Positions 1-8,198 of a stretch of 64,000 nt of DNA are shown here, piece after piece. The notes below the pieces were generated by a model. That model worked only from the letters and a program-made list of their open reading frames with translations, searched no databases and was not told the origin of the DNA. Numbering within the stretch: the first letter of the stretch is position 1; each line of letters begins with the position of its first letter. Source of the DNA: CAYGLF01 sp964350945 (GTDB lineage: Bacteria > Chlamydiota > Chlamydiia > Chlamydiales > JAAZZY01); the NCBI GenBank assembly GCA_964350945.1, contig CAYGLF010000001.1, forward strand, positions 1 through 64,000, read 5' to 3'. The translations under genes were made by a program, and so were the position numbers.

Positions 1-352
1 ATCAAACTCCATGGAAAATTTTGAAAGATAATCAGAAAAAAGTCTACTCTGCAAATGTTCCTTTGGCAAACGTCTAGTCTAGTTTTAATAGAAAAATAAG
101 GGGAAGTTTCCTTGTTTTTTGGAAGATCTTAGGTAATGAATCAGACACCAGCTCAACTCTTCCTAATTCAAAAAATTTATAAAACGCGATCAAGGATTAT
201 CTACACAACTTGCTGATTAAACATCTTTAGCGGGACTTTTCGTACCGTTGGACTTCAAACCCCTTCGACTAGTCATTTAAGAGTCTTTTCTTAATGTAAT
301 CTTAATAAAACAACGGTATTATTATCAGTGATCTTATACATAGGTATCTTTC
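1..352. other. Left-edge intergenic region, no gene recognised
   Basis: No convincing open reading frame, RNA gene or repeat was seen on either strand. A short G-rich/C-rich inverted stretch followed by a T-run near 98-121 could be the terminator of a gene lying to the left, but the stem is weak. The last 50 bases are AT-rich and probably carry the promoter of the gene starting at 353, whose start is preceded by a weak AGGT ribosome-binding site. Confidence 0.5.
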
Positions 353-1852
353 ATGAATATAAATACGATTAGTTTTGTAAGCTGTAATACCTTAGAAAAA
401 GCAGACTCCCCCTTTGAATTTCAAGGTAAATTAGGTTCCCAAACAGATGCTAAGCAAGAAATTCTGGATTTTTTGACCCCCCTTTCAGCAAAGGTAAGAA
501 GTCAGAATGGTTCTGTAAAAGAAATTAAGAACGCTGAAAGTAAGATGCTTCGTGAAAGCCCTTTGTTTAAGCAGTTACTGACCCAAGAAAATCTAGAGAT
601 TTTCAAGCAGCTTATAGCAAATAGCCCTCTGAGAGATGAATTTTACACAGTATTACCAGAGCTTGATGCTTTTACCAATATAGTAAAAGAATACCCCTCG
701 GTGCTCTTTCTTGCTGATGCTCCTATTGCAAAAATTGATAAGTACATGTGTGGAAACCTTCCAACAGTCACATCCACAGCGCTTCTCGAAGGTGCAAATT
801 CAAAAGAACTTGTCACTTGTTTGACTCAAGCCATTTTTGTAGACCAATGGACCGGAACTCAGCTTGCTATTGATCGAACCCAACTTCAATCTGATGTCAT
901 TAAAAAAAGTTTAAAAAAAACTTATTCCTCACAAAACATTGAGAGGTTGTTTGGCCTCAATTCTTCACAACATCTAAAAGTAGAAGACTTTCAGTTTTTT
1001 ACCACGATGGTAGGACAGATATTTCTTTATTGGATGCAAAATGCTTTCTTACTGCAAAAAGTTTCTGTAAAGGGCCCAGAATTGTTAAAAACGATTAACA
1101 TTGTAAAAGACGCATACAAAAAAACTATTTCTGATGATCAAGCAAGAGCTCAATTTTATATTGGACAGCTTAATGAAATAAAAGCATCGGTGGTTGCAAC
1201 GCAAGAATGTCACAAGGCTATCTACGCAGGATTGTGTAATCAGTACCAAGATCCAGTAAATGATCTTCATCAGAACCCTCTAGATGGAACCATGGTCTTT
1301 TTAAAGAAGGGAGATTGGCAAGAAGGGAAAACCATTTCTCTCATCGATGGAGATAAAAGTTGGGAGGTCAAAGGAAGAATTAATGGTGTGCTGGCAAAGC
1401 ATATTAACTCTCAAATCCCCTATTTGATTTTTTCTGTTCACAGTGATGCAAAAGATGAACAGGTTGCGTTTGAGCAAATAAAATCTATTCTCTCTACTTA
1501 TAAGTTTCATCAAAAACAAAACAACAATTTGATTTTGCTTGTTGGAATCGACGCAAATATAAAAAAGACAACTGCAGCTTTTGAAGATTTTCTAGATGCT
1601 AATAAACTGGTTCATACTGGTTCATTGGGAGTCACAACTTTAAAAGAGAGAGCAATCACCACACAGTATGCAAAAGCTGGTCTTAAGGTGAAATCTAAAG
1701 GTGACTATATTTTAGCGGGCGCTGAAACTCTTTCTGCAGAAATTACCAATCAAAGACTGGGCATCTCGAGCGATTTAGATTTGCAATTACTACCCAGTGG
1801 AGATTGCCCCTCTGACCATTTCCCAATTACAGCTCAAATAACAGTAGTTTAG
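353..1852 (+). CDS. Endonuclease/exonuclease/phosphatase (EEP)-fold protein with large helical insert
   Basis: The 499-residue protein carries scattered EEP-superfamily motifs in the right order. An N-terminal strand ends in Asn12 (SFVSCN). Glu285 follows in VATQEC, His363 in FSVHSD, Asp400 and Asn402 in LVGIDANI, and a C-terminal SDH at 487-489. Ordinary EEP enzymes have only a few dozen residues between the first Asn and the catalytic Glu; here about 270 residues intervene, mostly predicted helical and Lys/Glu/Leu-rich. The family hydrolyses phosphodiester or phosphomonoester bonds in nucleic acids, lipids or inositides; the substrate here cannot be read. There is no signal peptide or membrane segment. 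The gene stands alone. A host-directed effector is plausible but inferred only from architecture. Confidence 0.7.
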   Translation: MNINTISFVSCNTLEKADSPFEFQGKLGSQTDAKQEILDFLTPLSAKVRSQNGSVKEIKNAESKMLRESPLFKQLLTQENLEIFKQLIANSPLRDEFYTVLPELDAFTNIVKEYPSVLFLADAPIAKIDKYMCGNLPTVTSTALLEGANSKELVTCLTQAIFVDQWTGTQLAIDRTQLQSDVIKKSLKKTYSSQNIERLFGLNSSQHLKVEDFQFFTTMVGQIFLYWMQNAFLLQKVSVKGPELLKTINIVKDAYKKTISDDQARAQFYIGQLNEIKASVVATQECHKAIYAGLCNQYQDPVNDLHQNPLDGTMVFLKKGDWQEGKTISLIDGDKSWEVKGRINGVLAKHINSQIPYLIFSVHSDAKDEQVAFEQIKSILSTYKFHQKQNNNLILLVGIDANIKKTTAAFEDFLDANKLVHTGSLGVTTLKERAITTQYAKAGLKVKSKGDYILAGAETLSAEITNQRLGISSDLDLQLLPSGDCPSDHFPITAQITVV

Positions 1853-2050
1853 ATCAATTATAGATTGATGACCCTTAAGGAGCTACGGACGCTTTAAATT
1901 TTAGCTATTGCTAATAGTGTTTTAGGCATCTGTCAGATCTATCAGCAACATCAACTAGACAACTCCAGAAAAAAAATATTGAGCTAAATTAATCAAAAGA
2001 TTTATGTCTTTAAATAAGCATAAAAACTACAATTTAATGAGGTTATACTC

Positions 2051-3448
2051 ATGCCTTACGCTCAAGTGATAGAGCACTTTTTCATAAATCTTTGGCAAGG
2101 CAATTCTAAAGAGGAGCTTTCTAGAACTTTTACAAAAAAAGCCGTTTTTAAATCTACAGAAGGAAAGCATCACGGCCTAGAAGAAATTAAGCAATATTTC
2201 AGTGATTGGAAGATTGCATTTCCAGATTTTTCAGTGCAAGTAAAGGAATCTTTTTTGAGTGCAAATGTCATGACAGTGACCTGGGAAGCAAGCGGGACAC
2301 AAGCAGGCCCTTTTAGAAGATACATCCCCACAAATAAAAAAATTCAACTGCAAGGGACACACATTTTTTCCTTTGAAAATCAGTTGATTACAAAGATTGA
2401 AATGTATGCAGATATGGCTCCACTTTTGCATGCTATAAATCATGTTAGTTACAAAGTCTACGATGAAAGTGATTTTATAAATCGCTTTGAAGGCCCTTGT
2501 AAAAAAGTATACGACGTTCTTCTACATGGGCTAGAACCTCCAAAAAGTGTCTCACAAGCAATGACAGATGCCATGAGACAGTTTTTTTTACAGTACCCCT
2601 TTTCATCGTTACCTCCCGACTACGAGACTCTCATGAGAGATGTTCAAGTCAAGGAAATCACCATTCCAAGTGAAGGTGAAGACCTTAAAGCACTTTACTA
2701 CCAGCCAAAGAACCAGTTAAATAAGAAAGCACCCGTTATGCTCTACTGCCATGGCGGAGGTTGGGTTGCTATAGACCCAAAGGGATATGACCTGCCAAAT
2801 CGCAAGCTTGCCTTAATGGCGAACATCAATATTATTTGTGTTGATTATAGATTAGCTCCAGAACATCCAGCGCCCGCTGCGCTTGACGATTGTTGTACAG
2901 CTTATCATTGGATTAAAAAATATGGTGAATCGATTGGCTGTGACTCTAAAAAAATAGCTGTTGGTGGAGATTCAGCCGGAGGCTCGCTCTCAGGGGGATT
3001 AGTTATGCGTCTACAAGATGAGAAAGTGGAGCTGCCAAATGCTGTTTTTATGGCCTCACCGGTTATTGACCTTGAACTGGAAAAATATGTAACCTACAAT
3101 GAAAAAACATTTAATAATATCATTATCAATGCTGCTTTAATCGCTTTTCAAAGAGCTGTATATGTGCAACAGGATAAGTGGACTCACCCCTATTATAGTC
3201 CAATCAATGGAGATTTAAAGAGTTTTCCCCCTACCTTTATTTTAGGTGGTCAGCTTGACCCCCTATCCGAGCAAAATGAAGCTTTTGCCAACAAACTGAA
3301 ATCAAATGGTCGAGAGGTTGACATCCAACTTTTTCCTGATGTAGACCACGACTTTCACATTATGGGGATGGGCCTAATCCCTGAAGTGGCTCATGAAGGG
3401 TTTGCAAAAGTAAGCGATTTTTTAAACCAAGTTATGTTTAATATTTAG
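2051..3448 (+). CDS. SnoaL-like domain fused to HSL-type alpha/beta hydrolase
   Basis: The 465-residue protein has two domains. Residues about 5-130 resemble the SnoaL/NTF2-like fold used by polyketide cyclases and small-molecule binders. Residues about 205-460 form a hormone-sensitive-lipase-type alpha/beta hydrolase: the oxyanion motif HGGGW at 234, nucleophile Ser308 in GGDSAGG, an acid Asp403 in GGQLDP, and a His in DVDHDFH near 433-436. The catalytic set looks complete, so esterase activity on a small acyl ester is likely. The start is supported by GAGG about 9 bases upstream. No signal peptide is visible. I do not know this domain order as a standard architecture; the SnoaL part may act as a substrate lid or dimerisation module. 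A second, more derived HSL-type hydrolase lies at 27774. Confidence 0.8.
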   Translation: MPYAQVIEHFFINLWQGNSKEELSRTFTKKAVFKSTEGKHHGLEEIKQYFSDWKIAFPDFSVQVKESFLSANVMTVTWEASGTQAGPFRRYIPTNKKIQLQGTHIFSFENQLITKIEMYADMAPLLHAINHVSYKVYDESDFINRFEGPCKKVYDVLLHGLEPPKSVSQAMTDAMRQFFLQYPFSSLPPDYETLMRDVQVKEITIPSEGEDLKALYYQPKNQLNKKAPVMLYCHGGGWVAIDPKGYDLPNRKLALMANINIICVDYRLAPEHPAPAALDDCCTAYHWIKKYGESIGCDSKKIAVGGDSAGGSLSGGLVMRLQDEKVELPNAVFMASPVIDLELEKYVTYNEKTFNNIIINAALIAFQRAVYVQQDKWTHPYYSPINGDLKSFPPTFILGGQLDPLSEQNEAFANKLKSNGREVDIQLFPDVDHDFHIMGMGLIPEVAHEGFAKVSDFLNQVMFNI

Positions 3449-3482
3449 TTAGCTTAATACTTTGCAGCTGTTTGTTAATTGG

Positions 3483-4205
3483 TCATAATACACTGTTTAT
3501 ATCAGCAGCTTCATCAATCATAGTTTTTCTAAATGTTATAGAAAGCCTTGTGTCAAATCCCTTAGGCACTGCATGAAAGTATGGGGCATGACGAGCTTTC
3601 CCTTGTATTAGATAAGTCAACCCATCTTCCTCTTTTAATTGATATTCGTGCGGGACTATTGAGGGTTGGCCTAAGCCTTCGTGATAGTAAAATGAAAGTC
3701 CTCTTGTTGAATCTGCCTTTAAAATTACTCCAATTATAGATTCAGCAAAACGGTATTCCCTTTTGCGAAGATCTTTAGAGACTCTGTCGACATCATAGTG
3801 TGGAATAATAAAGTGATTTGGATTGTAATGATTGACAATCACATTATCAAAATCTTCAGGTTTAGCAGGCCTTTGAAGTTTTTCTTTAAAAAGTTGTACG
3901 ACTCTCTCCCGCAGTTCGACTATTTCTGGTGGTATTGGTTCAAAAAGAAATTCTTTATTTTCCATTCGCTTAAAATTCCAGCCAAAAAATTGTGAGAAGC
4001 GAATGATCTGTTGTTTACTATCATAAATAGGTATTAATAAATGATTATTAACGCATGAGACAACTTTTGACAACAACAATGGATTGACGACAGGCCCCAC
4101 TTCAAACCCGTTGGTAAAGGGGTGCATTATTGACGTAATGTTATTTTTAGAGATTTCCTGGCAAGACATAGCAAATATATTATGGAGAGAAATCTTTGAA
4201 CTCAA
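3483..4205 (-). CDS. AlkB-like 2-oxoglutarate/Fe(II) dioxygenase
   Basis: The 240-residue protein shows the 2OG-Fe(II) dioxygenase facial triad. HxD occurs in IIPHYDVD at about residue 137, and a distal His in GKARHAPYFHAVP near 208-214 is followed by RLSITFR, which matches the RxNxTFR ending characteristic of AlkB proteins. AlkB family members oxidatively demethylate alkylated DNA or RNA, and some act on protein. The N-terminal 100 residues are not recognised and may hold the substrate lid. The gene is convergent with the SnoaL-hydrolase gene, with 35 bases between. Whether it repairs nucleic acids or modifies another target cannot be told from sequence; family assignment is fairly secure, substrate is not. 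Confidence 0.7.
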   Translation of the reverse strand: MSSKISLHNIFAMSCQEISKNNITSIMHPFTNGFEVGPVVNPLLLSKVVSCVNNHLLIPIYDSKQQIIRFSQFFGWNFKRMENKEFLFEPIPPEIVELRERVVQLFKEKLQRPAKPEDFDNVIVNHYNPNHFIIPHYDVDRVSKDLRKREYRFAESIIGVILKADSTRGLSFYYHEGLGQPSIVPHEYQLKEEDGLTYLIQGKARHAPYFHAVPKGFDTRLSITFRKTMIDEAADINSVL

Positions 4206-4289
4206 TTTTTAAAATTGGAAATTCATTGAGTTGTTAAAAAATTATCAGGAAATTACAGCTTTTCTTTTTTTATTCGAGAATAGATAAAA

Positions 4290-4577
4290 ATGAGATTTGT
4301 CCAAGCCGTTGCCTCAGCATTTAAAAAATATTGGGATTTTAAAGGGCGCTCTTCAAGATCTGAATTTTGGTGTTTTTTTACTTTTATACCAAGCCTTTTT
4401 CTACTTATAAGACTGCTGCATGATACGAATAGAAGTGGTTGGTTGGTGTTTGTGCCCATAACCATTGTAGGGATTCCTTTCTATTTTTATTGGTTAGTAA
4501 AAAAATCAGACGACGGCATTAATAACTACGGTGCGCCTCCCTTCCCAAAAAAGGACGTTCTTGAGTCTTTTTTGTAA
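4290..4577 (+). CDS. DUF805 family small membrane protein, compact
   Basis: The 95-residue protein carries DUF805 hallmarks. An N-terminal YWDFKGRSSRSEFW segment matches the family's GRxsRxEFW motif, RLLHDTNRSGW matches its RLHDTGRSGW loop, and NNYGAPPF matches its C-terminal NxYG. Two or three membrane segments fit. Family members usually have about 110-120 residues and an extra helix between the first two motifs, so this copy seems to have lost a segment there. Function of DUF805 proteins is not established. It lies just upstream of, and in the same direction as, the deacylase-like gene, but a separate promoter precedes that gene. Confidence 0.7.
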   Translation: MRFVQAVASAFKKYWDFKGRSSRSEFWCFFTFIPSLFLLIRLLHDTNRSGWLVFVPITIVGIPFYFYWLVKKSDDGINNYGAPPFPKKDVLESFL

Positions 4578-4706
4578 AAAATTTTCTTACCCCTTTTTTT
4601 GTTAGATTTATAACTAATAAAGTATAAAAATAAGTAACAAACCTTTAGAATTGCGCTTTTAAACCTGATAAATGTAGAATTTGTTGTTCAAACTTACAAT
4701 CAGCGT

Positions 4707-4735
4707 TTGAATATTTCTTGTAAACCTTTTATAAT
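4707..4735 (+). promoter_or_regulatory. Candidate sigma-70-type promoter for the deacylase-like gene
   Basis: TTGAAT at 4707-4712 and a perfect TATAAT at 4730-4735 are separated by 17 bases. Transcription would start near 4742, only about three bases before the ATG at 4745, and no ribosome-binding site precedes that ATG. This implies a leaderless or nearly leaderless mRNA. Confidence 0.55.
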
Positions 4736-4744
4736 AAACTCACT

Positions 4745-5773
4745 ATGCAAAGAAATTCACAAATCAAAGTCTGCGGCGAAAATATATACCCTGGAGAATC
4801 TCTTCCTCTAGCGATGAGACTTCCAGAGTTATACTCCTGTCTTCCTGCCTATATGCCAATTAAAGTTTTTAATGGTAAAGAAGCAGGCCCTTGTCTCTTA
4901 GTTTTTTCCTCAATAAATGCAGATGAACTCAATGGCATAGAAGCCATTCATCGCTTAACGGGGTTAAAACGTTTAAAAAAACTCAAAGGAACTTTAATTG
5001 CTGTTCCAGTGGTCAATGTTTTTGGGTTGGCTAACAAATCAAAATATTTGCCCGGAGATATTCTTTTAAGTGAAAATTTTCCAGGTGCTAAGAACGGAAC
5101 GCATGCTGAGCGCATCGCTCACCTATTTATTAGCGAACTATTTAGTTTGGCCGACTATGCTATTTCCTTAGAGACTGGCCCTTTGAATTATACCCACTTA
5201 CCAGAAGTTGCGACGAACTTAAAAGACGAAGCCTGCAAAAATTTGGCTAAGATTTTTGGTGCTCCTGTAATCAATCAAGCAGAGTGCAAGCCCAAAACTC
5301 TTCAAGAATATGCACTACACAATAATAAGCGGCTCTTAACCTATACCGCAGGAGAGGCTAACCGCTTTGACTATCAATCCATCTCATTGTGTGTGAAAGG
5401 ACTGCTAAGTACAATGCGTCATTTGGGAATGCTGGTCGATAAAGATGTTAAACCCATAAAAAAAGAACCAACTTTCATTTCTTCAGCCTCAGAGTGGATC
5501 AGAACTCCACAAACAGGCATTGTAGCTAACAAAGTTAAAATTGGCGCTCATGTGCGTGCAAAACAGCTAATTGCAACCATCCATGATCCTTTTGGCAACT
5601 ACGGCTCCTTAGACATACTAAGTCCCATGGAAGGTGTTATTGTAGGAGTCAACAATGTCCCTCTTGTAAAAGAAGGTGAATCTCTTTTTGAAATTGCAAG
5701 TTTTGCAGATTATGAAAAAGCTTCTAGTCATTTTGAAAAACTAAACGACTCCCCTATCTCCAGCCATGAATAA
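4745..5773 (+). CDS. Succinylglutamate desuccinylase/aspartoacylase-family protein with altered metal ligands
   Basis: The 342-residue protein follows the AstE/AspA zinc carboxypeptidase-like layout and ends in a barrel-sandwich domain (residues about 255-320). The signature zinc motif HxxE reads N58-A-D-E61, so the first His is Asn. The later ligand His within the usual DLHTG segment is Glu143 (ISLETGP). The LNRxFPG arginine motif reads LSENFPG. The fold is retained while two of three expected ligands are changed, so it may be non-catalytic, use a different metal set, or act on an unusual substrate. It overlaps the following MFS gene by 8 bases, indicating coupled translation and a shared role, possibly deacylation and transport of an amino-acid conjugate (inference). 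Confidence 0.75.
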   Translation: MQRNSQIKVCGENIYPGESLPLAMRLPELYSCLPAYMPIKVFNGKEAGPCLLVFSSINADELNGIEAIHRLTGLKRLKKLKGTLIAVPVVNVFGLANKSKYLPGDILLSENFPGAKNGTHAERIAHLFISELFSLADYAISLETGPLNYTHLPEVATNLKDEACKNLAKIFGAPVINQAECKPKTLQEYALHNNKRLLTYTAGEANRFDYQSISLCVKGLLSTMRHLGMLVDKDVKPIKKEPTFISSASEWIRTPQTGIVANKVKIGAHVRAKQLIATIHDPFGNYGSLDILSPMEGVIVGVNNVPLVKEGESLFEIASFADYEKASSHFEKLNDSPISSHE

Positions 5774-7043
5774 TGCAACCCTTAAAAAGGTCTCAATAAC
5801 GGGTATCATAGTTTGGCTCTGCTGCCTAATATTTTATTTTTATGAGTTTTTTCTTCGAACTTTTGTGGGGACTCTTGCCCAAAGCGTCATCGCCGATTTA
5901 GGACTAAGTTCTGAGCAGTTTGCTATTATGGGTGCTGCCTACTATGTCACATATAGTATGATGCAAATCCCAGTGGGTTATCTAACTGATCGTTTTGGAG
6001 CTAAAAGAACCGTAATTGCAGCAACAGTTTTATGTGGGCTATCCATAATTCTATTTGCCTTTTCAAAGCATTTCTATCTTTTAGTAACAGCTCGTTTTTT
6101 AATGGGATTGGGCTCCTCTTTTGGATTCGTCTCACTCTTAGTTGTGATTACTAACTGGTTCCCTGCAAATCTCTACCCTACATTTATAGGGATCTCTCAG
6201 TTCATAGGAACTTTAGGCCCCCTTTTGGCAGCTGGGCCTCTTGTGAGCGTTTTAAAGTCCTCGGGACTAGGCTGGCCGGCTTTATTGCTTAGAGTTGGCT
6301 ACGTAGGTCTTGGGCTTGCGCTGTTATTCATTTTTGCAATTCGAACTAAGCGCAGAGACCTATCTACTGAAACTGTCTTTATTGAATCTTCTAAAAGTAT
6401 TTTTCAGCAGTTTAAAAGGTTATTTACCAACAAACAAGCTTGGCTCATTGCATTTTACTCAGGCCTTTGTTACGAGTCGGTAGATTTTTTAGGCGCTATG
6501 TGGGGAACGTACTACCTACAAGCAAGAGGCCTTAGCCTAACCCTTGCAGGCTATACGATCTCTGCAGCTTGGCTAGGTTTTGCTATTGGCTGCCCTGTTT
6601 TGACTCTGATTTCAGATTGCATGAAAAAAAGAAAACCCATTTTAATTCTATGCTCTGTCTTGGGATTTGTGATGACTGCATCCGTCACCTATCTACAGCT
6701 CCCTTTCCCATGGCTTTATTTTCTTTTCTTCTTTTGTATTGGGTTGGCTGCCTCTGCCCTGAACTTAGGTATTGTCGTTATTATTGAGCATGTAGAGATT
6801 TCTATAAAATCACTAGCACTTGGTTTTAATAACGGACTTGTTGTGTTATTTGGAGCTGTTATCCCTGTCTCTACTAGTTTTCTTCTTAGAATACCCTCAG
6901 TGGGAACTCCTACACCGCAGAATTTTATAGTAGGCTTTACTATATTGCCACTGATGTACTTAGTTGCCCTTATTTTGTCTATATTCTTCATAGAAGAAAC
7001 CTTTTGCCGTTCTCAAAAGAGCTTCACTGTAGTTAAGCGTTAA
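5766..7043 (+). CDS. MFS transporter, 12 membrane segments
   Basis: The 425-residue hydrophobic protein shows major facilitator features. About 12 membrane segments are present, with the loop 2-3 signature GYLTDRFGAKRTV near residues 74-86 and a second-half counterpart, LTLISDCMKKRKP. The N-terminal YEFFLRTFVGTLAQ segment resembles the MFS subgroup common in Legionella and chlamydia-like organisms that carries organic anions or sugar phosphates, but the substrate cannot be read. Translation starts within the end of the deacylase-like gene (8-base overlap), so the two form an operon. It acts in the inner membrane. The family call is secure; the substrate is unknown. Confidence 0.85.
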   Translation: MNNATLKKVSITGIIVWLCCLIFYFYEFFLRTFVGTLAQSVIADLGLSSEQFAIMGAAYYVTYSMMQIPVGYLTDRFGAKRTVIAATVLCGLSIILFAFSKHFYLLVTARFLMGLGSSFGFVSLLVVITNWFPANLYPTFIGISQFIGTLGPLLAAGPLVSVLKSSGLGWPALLLRVGYVGLGLALLFIFAIRTKRRDLSTETVFIESSKSIFQQFKRLFTNKQAWLIAFYSGLCYESVDFLGAMWGTYYLQARGLSLTLAGYTISAAWLGFAIGCPVLTLISDCMKKRKPILILCSVLGFVMTASVTYLQLPFPWLYFLFFFCIGLAASALNLGIVVIIEHVEISIKSLALGFNNGLVVLFGAVIPVSTSFLLRIPSVGTPTPQNFIVGFTILPLMYLVALILSIFFIEETFCRSQKSFTVVKR

Positions 7044-7170
7044 ACCACATTGCTCTTTTGATTATAAATACTTATGAAGTGATAAAGTTTAGAGGGTTGA
7101 GGCTTGGTTCTATTAAAAATGTTCACTATGACTGAATAACAGGCCCAATAGCTAATAGGAGACTTGTATT

Positions 7171-8004
7171 TTAAAGAAGCCCAAAAAATGAAAGGGTTAG
7201 AGCACTAACTACACAAGCATTGTCAAATAAATTTCCAGCTCCGCTATTTGTGGTAAGCTGGGTAGTTGTTGTTCTCGTTGAACTTTGAGGACAATCGAGA
7301 TATTCATGTGTTCCCATAAATCGATTATCCCCTCCGTTACTGTAGCCATGCCTGGAAAGATCCATAATTGTATTTTCTGGGCAGTCAAAGGCTCCTGTGC
7401 TGCGAATTTGTAACGCTGGCGACCCCCATCCCCCTGCATGGCAGCGCAAGTCTAAAACACCAGCTTGCTCCCCTACCGAAGTGATATTGATAAAATTGCA
7501 GCAACTTCTAATTGCAGCGTAAGTAAAAAGTTCAAGTAATGGGGTTGTATAATTTTCACCTGTATAATCACAGGTAGGCAAACTCAGATTACTATTGGTG
7601 CTAGAACTCTTGGTTTCAGCTATGGAATTGGTGGTAGTCGTACCTGATGATAGTTCATTGGTTGCCGTTGGAGAAGTGTTTGGGTCTGCAGTTGTGGTGG
7701 TCGGTTGGGGGCAATCAAGATAGCCATGAGTTCCTTCAAATCGATTATCTGATACTCCTGAGGTATGCCCTTGTCTTGCTAAGTTCATGCTTGTATTTTG
7801 ACGACAAGAAAAAACGCCTGGACTTGTAATTTGAAGAGCGCGTGTAGCAAACCCTCTGTATCCACAACGTAAGTCTAAAGTGCCTGCACGACTTCCCACA
7901 TAGGTGATATTTATAAAATGGCAGCAATCAATAATTGCCCTGTAGGGTGTTGTTGAAAATAGTTGAGTTGTATAATTTGCACCTGTGTAATTACATACGT
8001 CCAT
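7171..8004 (-). CDS. Cysteine-rich protein with two tandem homologous domains and Ser/Thr linker
   Basis: The 277-residue protein is built from two copies of a roughly 97-residue domain (residues 4-100 and 145-240), about 60% identical by eye. Each has six cysteines including a CC pair, and the shared motifs NYTT, FINIT, LDLRC, DNRF and YLDCPQ. A Ser/Thr/Asn-rich linker (101-144) and a second Thr-rich stretch follow the domains, and the C-terminus (about 258-277) is hydrophobic. The many N-x-S/T sequons, the mucin-like linker and the hydrophobic tail look eukaryotic, yet no N-terminal signal peptide is present. The start is supported by GGAAG upstream on the minus strand. I do not recognise the domain. 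Extracytoplasmic or host-exposed function is inferred from cysteine content only. Confidence 0.7.
   Translation of the reverse strand: MDVCNYTGANYTTQLFSTTPYRAIIDCCHFINITYVGSRAGTLDLRCGYRGFATRALQITSPGVFSCRQNTSMNLARQGHTSGVSDNRFEGTHGYLDCPQPTTTTADPNTSPTATNELSSGTTTTNSIAETKSSSTNSNLSLPTCDYTGENYTTPLLELFTYAAIRSCCNFINITSVGEQAGVLDLRCHAGGWGSPALQIRSTGAFDCPENTIMDLSRHGYSNGGDNRFMGTHEYLDCPQSSTRTTTTQLTTNSGAGNLFDNACVVSALTLSFFGLL
7285..7572 (-). repeat. Cysteine-rich domain repeat copy 2
   Basis: Second in-gene copy (residues 145-240) of the six-cysteine domain. It is separated from copy 1 by a 44-residue Ser/Thr/Asn-rich linker and followed by a Thr-rich stretch and a hydrophobic C-terminal tail. Confidence 0.8.
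7705..7995 (-). repeat. Cysteine-rich domain repeat copy 1
   Basis: First of two in-gene tandem copies encoding a six-cysteine domain (residues 4-100). It aligns with copy 2 at 7285-7572 with a single one-residue gap; about 57 of 97 residues are identical by my hand alignment. All six cysteines are conserved. Confidence 0.8.
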
Positions 8005-8136
8005 TTTTTTCTTCCTTGCTTTGTTGAATTAAGGAGATATTCTGTAAAAGTTAAAGAAATCTTAATATAATCTTTATTTGAAGTCTTTAATTTTCTAGCT
8101 CATCTAACTCAGAAAATTCATAGAAGCACCTTCTGG

Positions 8137-8166
8137 TTGACAAATATATTTTTAACTGACTAAGAC
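8137..8166 (+). promoter_or_regulatory. Candidate promoter of the efflux operon
   Basis: A consensus TTGACA at 8137-8142 is followed after 18 bases by TAAGAC at 8161-8166. Transcription would begin near 8173, giving a short leader to the ATG at 8199. This supports 8199 over an ATG at 8175 as the operon's first start. Confidence 0.45.
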
Positions 8167-8198
8167 AGAAAAATGTGATTTTATCAATATGGAGGCTG

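Noticed and set aside
1867..1886. Inverted repeat ATCAAT...ATTGAT after the EEP gene
   Set aside because: Short and not followed by a T-run; no good evidence of a terminator.
7171..8004. GPI-anchor signal in the cysteine-rich protein
   Set aside because: Although the C-terminal tail is hydrophobic, there is no N-terminal signal peptide and bacteria lack GPI anchoring; treated only as a resemblance.
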